Positions 1-5,444 of a DNA stretch of 7,259 nucleotides are shown here, piece by piece. The stretch is taken from positions 1 through 7,259 of the forward strand of contig JABJCZ010000337.1 in assembly GCA_018668475.1 (NCBI GenBank). Direction: 5' to 3'. Below the pieces are notes generated by a model. It searched no databases and had not been told where the DNA came from. It saw only the letters and a program-made list of their open reading frames with translations. Each line of letters starts with the position of its first letter. The stretch's first letter is position 1. The translations under genes and the position numbers were made by a program. Source of the stretch: Alphaproteobacteria bacterium (lineage in GTDB: Bacteria; Pseudomonadota; Alphaproteobacteria; UBA828).

Positions 1-450
1 ATGTTCCACCAGATCGAAGGCCTGGTGGTGGATGAAGCGACGCATATGGGCCACCTCAAGGGGTGCCTGGTCGACTTTGTGCGGGCGTTTTTCGAAGTCG
101 AGGATCTGCCGGTCCGGTTCCGCCCGAGCTATTTTCCGTTCACCGAGCCGTCCGCTGAAATGGATATCGGGTGCTCTCGCGAGGGTGGCCAGCTGCGCCT
201 AGGTGGCGGCGGCGACTGGATGGAGATTCTCGGCTGCGGCATGGTGAATCCGAAGGTACTGGAGATGTCGGGCGTAGACCCGGAGCGCTATCAGGGTTTC
301 GCTTTCGGGCTCGGGGTCGAACGTTCAGCGATGCTCAAATATGGCATTCCTGACCTCCGCGCGTTTTTCGATTCCGATGTGCGCTGGCTCCGGCATTATG
401 GCTTTGGGGCGCTGGATGTGCCGTCGCTGGTTGCGGGGCTGGCGCGATGA
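1..450 (+). CDS. pheS: Phenylalanine--tRNA ligase alpha subunit, C-terminal part (5' truncated)
   Basis: This is the catalytic alpha subunit of the cytoplasmic (alpha-beta)2 phenylalanyl-tRNA synthetase, which activates phenylalanine with ATP and charges tRNA-Phe. Only the last 149 residues are present. The first codon happens to be ATG, but the residues after it ([10 protein letters not shown]) are the interior of class II motif 2, so this Met is internal and the true start lies left of the window. Family members are usually about 330-360 residues, so roughly 200 N-terminal residues (coiled coil and motif 1) are missing. Seen further on are [16 protein letters not shown], the Gly-rich stretch before [11 protein letters not shown], and motif 3 ([18 protein letters not shown]). 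These are the phenylalanine and ATP pocket strands of the PheS fold. The TGA stop shares bases with the pheT ATG, which implies translational coupling. Nothing in the visible part looks damaged. Confidence 0.97.
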   Translation: MFHQIEGLVVDEATHMGHLKGCLVDFVRAFFEVEDLPVRFRPSYFPFTEPSAEMDIGCSREGGQLRLGGGGDWMEILGCGMVNPKVLEMSGVDPERYQGFAFGLGVERSAMLKYGIPDLRAFFDSDVRWLRHYGFGALDVPSLVAGLAR

Positions 451-2855
451 AGTTCACTCTCTCCTGGCTGAAAGAATATCTGGAGACCGACGCTGCCGTC
501 GCTGAGATCGGCGAAAAGCTGACGGCCATTGGCCTGGAAGTTGAAGAGATTCACGACCCGGCCGCAGCACTTGCGCCGTTTACGGTGGCCTATGTCGAAG
601 AAGCGGTGCAACACCCCGATGCCGACCGCCTGCAGGTTTGCACGGTAAACACCGGTGATGAACTGGTTCAGGTCGTTTGTGGAGCGCCCAACGCGCGTGC
701 CGGCATGAAAGGCGTGTTCGCGCGTTCAGGCACCACCATTCCCGGCACCGGCGTCAAGCTCAAGAAGAGCAAGATCCGCGGTGTCGAAAGCAACGGCATG
801 CTGTGTTCCGAGCGTGAGATGGGAATGTCGGAGGAGCATGACGGGATCATCGATCTGCCGGCTGATGCGCCCATAGGTGCGCCATTTGCGGCGGTTATTG
901 GGCGGGATGACCCAATGATCCACATTGCCATCACACCCAACCGGGCAGATTGCCTGGGTGTGAGCGGCATTGCCCGCGATCTTGCCGCTGCGGGCCTCGG
1001 TACCCTGAAATCATTGGCGGTCGAGCCTGTCGCTGGCACCTATCCCAGTCCTATCGGTGTGCGCTTCGACTTTGCTGCCGACAAGGTGGATGCCTGCCCG
1101 CTCTTCCTCGCGCGCTATGTGCGCGGTGTGAAGAATGGCCCGAGCCCGCAATGGCTGCAGGAGCGCCTCAAGGCTATTGGGCTCAGGCCTATTTCCGCGC
1201 TCGTCGATATGACGAATTATCTGACATTTGATCGCAACCGGCCGGTTCATGCGTTCGACGCGGATCGTATCAAGGGCGATCACTTGTGGCTCAAGCTCGG
1301 CTGCGGCGGGCAGAGTTTCGAGGCGCTCAACGAAAAGTCCTACACTCTCGATGACGACATGACCGCGATCGGCGACGAAAGCGGCATCGTCAGTCTGGCC
1401 GGTGTGATGGGTGGCGAGGCATCAGGCTGTGGGGACGACACCACCAACGTGTTTCTTGAAGTGGCGTTGTTTGATCCTGTTCGCACGGCGACAACCGGGC
1501 GCCGCCTTGGGCTGGAGAGCGACGCACGCTACCGTTTTGAGCGGGGGCTGGACCCAGCCTTTGCCAGGGACGGGCTGGAGGCCGCGACCCGTATGGTGCA
1601 GGACCTGTGCGGTGGTGAGGCAAGTGAGGTTGTGGTCGCCAGCGAGGTGCCGAGCTGGCACCGCGAAATTACATTTCGGCCGTCACGGGTGCATAGCCTC
1701 GGCGGCATTGATCTGGACGCCGTTGAGAGCGTGCGGATTTTGCATGATCTCGGCTTTGCCTGTGATGAAGTTGGCTCCGACCATGTTGCGGTTTCGCCAC
1801 CTAGCTGGCGGGGCGACATTGTGGGTGAGCCCGATCTTGTGGAAGAAGTATTGCGCGTGCATGGCTACGACAATATCCCGGCGGTATCCCTGCCGCGCCA
1901 TGGTGTGCGCACCAACGCCGGGCTTGATATCACGCAGCGTCGGGCCGGCTGGGCACGCCGGGCCCTAGCCGCACGCGGCCTGATGGAGGCCGTGACCTAT
2001 TCGTTCATGTCGGCGACGGTGGCAGATCAGTTCGGCGGTGTTGTGGATGCGTTGCGGCTTGCCAATCCGATTAGCGCTGATCTTGATGCAATGCGGCCAT
2101 CTATTCTGCCCAACCTCATTGACGCCGCGGCGCGCAATGCCGATCGGGGTTTTGCCGACATTGGCCTGTTTGAAATCGGCCCGCAGTTTGAGGGCGACAA
2201 GCCCGACGAGCAGCGCCATGTGGCGAGCGGTCTGCGTGCCGGCAGTGCGGCGCCTCGCAACTGGCAGGCGGCCAATCGCTCAGTAGATGTTTTTGACGCC
2301 AAGGCTGATGCTCTCGCAGCTCTTGAGTCTGCGGGTGCGCCCGTTGCCAGTTTGCAAGTCTCCACCGATGCACCTAGCTGGTATCACCCTGGGCGCTCAG
2401 GGGCATTCAAGCTTGGTCCGAAGGTGCTTGGCTGGTTCGGTGAAATTCATCCCGGCGTTCTGACGTCACTTGATGTCGCGGGGCCCACGGTGGGGTTCGA
2501 GGTATTTATAGATTCCATTCCGGTGCCAAAACGCAAGGCCGCTCGCACGCGCCCGGCGTTGAAAACGTCGGATTTTCAAGCCGTGGAGCGAGATTTTGCG
2601 TTCGTTGTCGAGGACGCCGTCGCGGCGGACCAACTCGTTCGGGCGGCGCAAAGCGTGGACAAGAAGTTGATTACAGCTGTCTCGGTATTTGATCTCTATG
2701 CCGGCAAGGGCATTGACGCGGGCCACAAGTCCGTTGCTATTGCCGTGCGGCTGCAGCCGACGGATGGCACGCTGACCGATGAAGACATCGAGGCGGTTGC
2801 CACCAAGGTTGTCGAGAACGTAACACGTCAGACCGGCGGCAAGCTCAGAGGCTGA
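447..2855 (+). CDS. pheT: Phenylalanine--tRNA ligase beta subunit
   Basis: This is the beta subunit of phenylalanyl-tRNA synthetase; it binds tRNA-Phe and hydrolyses mischarged Tyr-tRNA-Phe. At 802 residues it is full length for the bacterial family. Visible domains in order are: N-terminal [12 protein letters not shown]; an EMAP/OB-type tRNA-binding domain, about 39-149 ([34 protein letters not shown]); the B3/B4 editing domain, about 212-385, with PVHAFD (His268) and MGGE (Glu324) where the family's editing pocket lies; B5, about 405-474; a catalytic-like core, about 490-690; and the C-terminal ferredoxin-fold anticodon-binding (FDX-ACB) domain, about 708-801. B5 keeps the D-x5-D-x2-E-E pattern (Asp457, Asp463, Glu466, Glu467) that binds Mg2+ shared with PheS in the family. 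The ATG sits in an ATGA overlap with the pheS stop, and a GGGG at 435-438 gives a plausible ribosome binding site 8 bases upstream. It is co-transcribed with pheS. Confidence 0.98.
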   Translation: MKFTLSWLKEYLETDAAVAEIGEKLTAIGLEVEEIHDPAAALAPFTVAYVEEAVQHPDADRLQVCTVNTGDELVQVVCGAPNARAGMKGVFARSGTTIPGTGVKLKKSKIRGVESNGMLCSEREMGMSEEHDGIIDLPADAPIGAPFAAVIGRDDPMIHIAITPNRADCLGVSGIARDLAAAGLGTLKSLAVEPVAGTYPSPIGVRFDFAADKVDACPLFLARYVRGVKNGPSPQWLQERLKAIGLRPISALVDMTNYLTFDRNRPVHAFDADRIKGDHLWLKLGCGGQSFEALNEKSYTLDDDMTAIGDESGIVSLAGVMGGEASGCGDDTTNVFLEVALFDPVRTATTGRRLGLESDARYRFERGLDPAFARDGLEAATRMVQDLCGGEASEVVVASEVPSWHREITFRPSRVHSLGGIDLDAVESVRILHDLGFACDEVGSDHVAVSPPSWRGDIVGEPDLVEEVLRVHGYDNIPAVSLPRHGVRTNAGLDITQRRAGWARRALAARGLMEAVTYSFMSATVADQFGGVVDALRLANPISADLDAMRPSILPNLIDAAARNADRGFADIGLFEIGPQFEGDKPDEQRHVASGLRAGSAAPRNWQAANRSVDVFDAKADALAALESAGAPVASLQVSTDAPSWYHPGRSGAFKLGPKVLGWFGEIHPGVLTSLDVAGPTVGFEVFIDSIPVPKRKAARTRPALKTSDFQAVERDFAFVVEDAVAADQLVRAAQSVDKKLITAVSVFDLYAGKGIDAGHKSVAIAVRLQPTDGTLTDEDIEAVATKVVENVTRQTGGKLRG

Positions 2856-2866
2856 GCCCTGCCAAG

Positions 2867-2894
2867 GCGGGTGGCTGGCCAAGAGCCCTCCCGC
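2867..2894 (+). promoter_or_regulatory. Imperfect RNA hairpin in the pheT-lepA gap
   Basis: GCGGGTGGCT (2867-2876) can pair with AGCCCTCCCGC (2884-2894) around a 7-base loop. This gives five G-C pairs, a T-T mismatch, two pairs, a one-base bulge and two more pairs. It starts 12 bases after the pheT stop. No run of T follows, so it is not a canonical intrinsic terminator. It could be a 3' stabiliser or processing site, or chance pairing in GC-rich sequence. Confidence 0.35.
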
Positions 2895-2900
2895 TACCCC

Positions 2901-2917
2901 GTCGGCATACCGCCGAC
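2901..2917 (+). promoter_or_regulatory. Short perfect hairpin just upstream of lepA
   Basis: GTCGGC (2901-2906) and GCCGAC (2912-2917) form a perfect 6-bp stem with a 5-base loop (ATACC). It ends 20 bases before the lepA ATG and follows the larger imperfect hairpin directly. There is no T tract after it. It may affect lepA translation or mark an RNA processing point between pheT and lepA. Function is inferred from position only. Confidence 0.35.
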
Positions 2918-2937
2918 CCGTTGCTATCAGAGTGACC

Positions 2938-4740
2938 ATGACCGATCTCGCCCATATTCGTAATTTCTCCATTGTCGCGCATATCGACCACGGCAAGTCG
3001 ACGCTCGCGGACCGGATGATCCAGTTTTGTGGCGGGCTCGATGATCGCGAGATGCGCGCTCAGGTTCTCGATTCGATGGATATCGAACGCGAGCGCGGCA
3101 TCACCATCAAGGCCCAGACTGTCCGCCTCGACTACACCGCCAAAAGCGGTGAAAAATTTGTACTGAACCTGGTGGACACACCGGGTCACGTTGATTTTGC
3201 CTATGAAGTCAGTCGCTCGCTTTCAGCCTGCGAAGGGTCACTGCTGGTGGTCGATGCGACCCAGGGTGTTGAAGCGCAAACGCTTGCCAATACCTACCTT
3301 GCGATAAACGCAAATCATGAGATCATTCCGGTGTTGAACAAGATCGACCTGCCGTCCGCCGAACCTGAGCGGATCACGCAGCAGATCGAGGATGTCGTCG
3401 GCATTGATGCGAGCGGTGCCATTCCGATTTCGGCCAAGACGGGCATGGGCATTGAGGACGTGCTGGAGGCGCTGGTTGAGCGCTTGCCGCCGCCCGCCGG
3501 CGAGCGCGACAATCCGCTCAAGGCACTGCTGGTGGATAGCTGGTACGACGCCTATCTAGGCGTGGTCATTCTCGTGCGTGTCGTTGATGGGGTCCTGCGC
3601 AAGGGAATGAGCGTGCGGATGATGTCGTCCGGCGCGCGGCACAGCGTTGAGCGGGTCGGCGTGTTTACGCCCAAGACCGAGATCGTCGACGATCTGGGGC
3701 CAGGTGAGATCGGTTTCATCACCGCCAGCATCAAGGACGTTGGCGACACCGACGTCGGCGACACGATTACCGACGAGCGCCGCCCGGCCGAAGAGGCCTT
3801 GGCCGGGTTTCAACCAACTCAGCCGGTCGTCTTCTGTGGCATGTTTCCCGTCGATTCGGCGGAGTTTGACGGGTTGCGCGAGAGCCTCTCACGGCTGCGC
3901 CTGAATGATTCAAGCTTCTCTTTCGAGGCCGAATCGTCGCCGGCATTGGGCTTCGGGTTTCGCTGCGGGTTTCTCGGCCTGTTGCATCTTGAGATCGTGC
4001 AGGAACGCCTTGAGCGCGAGTTCGATCTCGACCTCGTGGCCACCGCACCGTCTGTTATCTATCGCCTGACGCTGACCACCGGTGAGATGCAGGAGCTGCA
4101 CAACCCGGCCGATATGCCGGACCCGACCCGCATTACCTCAATCGAAGAGCCGTGGATCAAGGCCACCATCATGGTGCCGGATGAGTACCTTGGTCAGGTG
4201 CTGGCCCTGTGTCAGGAAAAGCGTGGCGAGCAGGTTGATCTGACCTACGCAGGTAACCGGGCGATGGTCGTCTATCACCTCCCGCTCAACGAAGTGGTCT
4301 TCGATTTTTATGATCGACTGAAATCTGTTACCCGGGGCTATGCGAGTTTCGATTATCAGATCGAGAGCTACCGCGAGAGTGACCTCGTGAAACTCACTAT
4401 TCTGATCAATAGCGAAGGCGTGGATGCGCTGGCGATGGTGGTTCATCGCGATTACGCCGAAAGCCGGGGCCGTATGCTGTGCCAGCGGCTCAAGGAGCTG
4501 ATCCCGCGGCAGTTGTTTAAAATTGCCATTCAGGCCGCTATTGGCGGCAAAGTTGTCGCGCGGGAAACCGTGAGCGCGTTGCGCAAGGACGTTACGGCCA
4601 AGTGCTATGGCGGCGACGTCAGCCGCAAACGCAAGCTGCTTGATCGCCAGAAACGGGGCAAAAAGCGCATGCGCCAGGTCGGCAATGTCGATATCCCGCA
4701 GGAAGCTTTTCTGGCCGCACTCAAAATGGGCGAAGAATAG
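2938..4740 (+). CDS. lepA: Elongation factor 4 (translational GTPase LepA)
   Basis: LepA/EF4 is a ribosome-binding GTPase of the EF-G family, implicated in back-translocation or ribosome assembly and fidelity; it is cytoplasmic and partly membrane-associated. From the ATG it is 600 residues, matching the usual length near 600. The GTPase motifs are intact: G1 AHIDHGKST (14-22), G2 region [10 protein letters not shown] (52-61), G3 DTPGH (80-84), G4 NKID (134-137) and G5 SAK (165-167). Domain II and the EF-G III/V-like domains follow, then the LepA-specific C-terminal domain (about 490-600) with the basic stretch [19 protein letters not shown] chose the ATG at 2938 because a weak AGAG ribosome binding site (2929-2932) lies 5 bases upstream. 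An in-frame GTG at 2932 would add two residues but would overlap that site. It lies 82 bases after pheT on the same strand, so co-transcription with pheST is plausible, though the spacer hairpins leave room for separate control. Confidence 0.98.
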   Translation: MTDLAHIRNFSIVAHIDHGKSTLADRMIQFCGGLDDREMRAQVLDSMDIERERGITIKAQTVRLDYTAKSGEKFVLNLVDTPGHVDFAYEVSRSLSACEGSLLVVDATQGVEAQTLANTYLAINANHEIIPVLNKIDLPSAEPERITQQIEDVVGIDASGAIPISAKTGMGIEDVLEALVERLPPPAGERDNPLKALLVDSWYDAYLGVVILVRVVDGVLRKGMSVRMMSSGARHSVERVGVFTPKTEIVDDLGPGEIGFITASIKDVGDTDVGDTITDERRPAEEALAGFQPTQPVVFCGMFPVDSAEFDGLRESLSRLRLNDSSFSFEAESSPALGFGFRCGFLGLLHLEIVQERLEREFDLDLVATAPSVIYRLTLTTGEMQELHNPADMPDPTRITSIEEPWIKATIMVPDEYLGQVLALCQEKRGEQVDLTYAGNRAMVVYHLPLNEVVFDFYDRLKSVTRGYASFDYQIESYRESDLVKLTILINSEGVDALAMVVHRDYAESRGRMLCQRLKELIPRQLFKIAIQAAIGGKVVARETVSALRKDVTAKCYGGDVSRKRKLLDRQKRGKKRMRQVGNVDIPQEAFLAALKMGEE

Positions 4741-4777
4741 CGCTACGGCCTTGGGTCTAGTCGGGCGAGATGGGGCG

Positions 4778-5071
4778 TCAGGACCGGCGGCGGCGAAACA
4801 GGACGATCAGCACAGCGCCCGGCACGAGCGGAATGGCCCAGGCGGGACCCCGCAGGATTGGCAGGGCAATGTTCCACCACAGCCACGGCCATATCTGTTT
4901 TTCGATCAGCGCCTGAAAGCCCACCAGGCTGTTGCGCCCCAGCTGCGACCACAGTTCGCCGCCGGCAACGATCCGGTATTCCCAGTTCATCAATGCTACG
5001 ACGGCCTCATAGCCCCAGGCGCCAAGGGCAATGAGCAGCAGCAACCAGCCAAGTCCGCGCAGCAGAGCCAT
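4778..5071 (-). CDS. Small two-TM membrane protein, function unknown
   Basis: This 97-residue protein is read convergent to lepA, with only 37 bases between the two stops. It has a hydrophobic segment at about 3-27 (RGLGWLLLLIALGAWGYEAV), a more polar middle with many Trp (WSQLGRNSLVGFQALIEKQI, then WPWLWW), a second hydrophobic segment at about 68-92 (NIALPILRGPAWAIPLVPG onward), and it ends in RRRRS. The terminal arginines suggest a cytoplasmic C-terminus by the positive-inside rule, so probably both ends are cytoplasmic. The pattern SL-x3-Q-x2-IE followed by P-x-LW and then PAW resembles, from memory, an uncharacterised small membrane protein family common in Alphaproteobacteria; I cannot name it. 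The composition (long non-polar runs bounded by charge) supports real coding rather than a shadow frame. The ATG at 5069-5071 is the only usual start nearby; a clear ribosome binding site is not seen, GGCGG lying rather far upstream. Confidence 0.8.
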   Translation of the reverse strand: MALLRGLGWLLLLIALGAWGYEAVVALMNWEYRIVAGGELWSQLGRNSLVGFQALIEKQIWPWLWWNIALPILRGPAWAIPLVPGAVLIVLFRRRRS

Positions 5072-5142
5072 CAGCTGGTGTGCCGCCAGATTTCGCGGTT
5101 TTCGGCATGGTTTCGAATGTGGGTACGTTTCACCATAGTTCC

Positions 5143-5172
5143 ATTGTAGCTCGGAAGTTTTTCAATTGTCGT
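5143..5172 (-). promoter_or_regulatory. Weak candidate promoter for the minus-strand membrane protein
   Basis: On the minus strand ACGACA (5167-5172) and TACAAT (5143-5148) are separated by 18 bases, about 70 bases upstream of the small membrane protein's ATG. The -10 box matches five of six consensus bases and the -35 box four of six. It would be divergent from the tRNA promoter, with the two -35 boxes only a few bases apart. Prediction by eye only. Confidence 0.25.
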
Positions 5173-5179
5173 ATCGGTC

Positions 5180-5207
5180 TTGCAGCGCCCGTCTTTCCTG
5201 CTATGAA
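5180..5207 (+). promoter_or_regulatory. Candidate sigma-70 type promoter of tRNA-Ser
   Basis: TTGCAG (5180-5185) and TATGAA (5202-5207) are separated by 16 bases. The -10 box ends 10 bases before the first base of the mature tRNA, so transcription would begin within a few bases of its 5' end. The segment between the -10 box and the tRNA contains GCCCGC, a GC-rich discriminator of the kind seen at stable-RNA promoters under stringent control. The elements are seen; the activity and its control are inferred. Confidence 0.5.
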
Positions 5208-5217
5208 TATGCCCGCT

Positions 5218-5305
5218 GGAGGGATGGCCGAGTGGCTTAAGGCGCACGCTTGGAAAGCGTGTTTACCGCAAGGTAACCGGGGTTCGAATCCCCGTCCCTC
5301 CGCCA
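5218..5305 (+). tRNA. tRNA-Ser (anticodon GGA)
   Basis: This gene gives a complete class II tRNA cloverleaf. The acceptor stem is GGAGGGA (5218-5224) with TCCCTCC (5295-5301), followed by discriminator G (5302) and an encoded CCA (5303-5305). The anticodon stem CACGC/GCGTG (5245-5249, 5257-5261) encloses the loop TTGGAAA, giving anticodon GGA at 5252-5254, which reads UCC and UCU serine codons. A long variable arm, TTACC/GGTAA (5263-5267, 5272-5276) with loop GCAA, is the serine hallmark. The T arm is CGGGG/CCCCG (5278-5282, 5290-5294) around TTCGAAT. All stems pair, so the gene looks functional. tRNA-Ser genes are frequent phage and island integration sites, but I see no second copy of its 3' end in the window. 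Confidence 0.98.
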
Positions 5306-5444
5306 ACTCCCCCTCTGTGTTTCTCACGCGACCACTCTACTCCGGTCTTTCCGTTTCCGGAATCCCCCTTTGAGAATCCGGCCTCTGTTTGAATCTACCC
5401 ATCAAATCGGGCTAGGGTTCGGGGACAGTTATTTTGAGGGCACC
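5306..5444. other. Spacer between tRNA-Ser and the caspase-family gene
   Basis: This 139-base spacer holds no convincing gene. TCCGG (5341-5345), CCGGA (5357-5361) and TCCGG (5377-5381) could form alternative short stems, but there is no T run, so no clear tRNA terminator is visible. A poor promoter guess for the downstream gene is TTGAAT (5389-5394) with CTAGGG (5412-5417), spaced by 17 bases. GAGGG at 5436-5440 is the likely ribosome binding site of the downstream gene, 4 bases before its ATG. The run TTCGGGGACAGTTATTTTG just before it is discussed as a finding. Confidence 0.5.

Noticed and set aside
1..3. ATG at the first base as a true start of pheS
   Set aside because: The following residues are the interior of class II motif 2, so the Met is internal and the gene starts left of the window.
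1411..1968. Plus-strand open frame of 185 codons inside pheT
   Set aside because: It is an out-of-frame shadow within the conserved B3/B4 and B5 coding sequence of pheT.
4741..4777. Bidirectional terminator between lepA and the convergent gene
   Set aside because: The 37 bases contain no clear stem with flanking A/T runs.
4607..5149. Plus-strand open frame of 180 codons overlapping the lepA end and the spacer
   Set aside because: It begins inside lepA in another frame and runs antisense to the two-TM protein. Its composition is Gln/Ala/Pro rich with no domain; the minus-strand membrane protein explains the region better.
5080..5373. Plus-strand open frame of 97 codons across the tRNA
   Set aside because: It spans the whole tRNA-Ser gene and its promoter region, and the overlap with a perfect cloverleaf makes coding very unlikely.
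5341..5381. Intrinsic terminator after tRNA-Ser
   Set aside because: Only 5-bp TCCGG/CCGGA pairings with large loops are possible and no T run follows, so it is not convincing.
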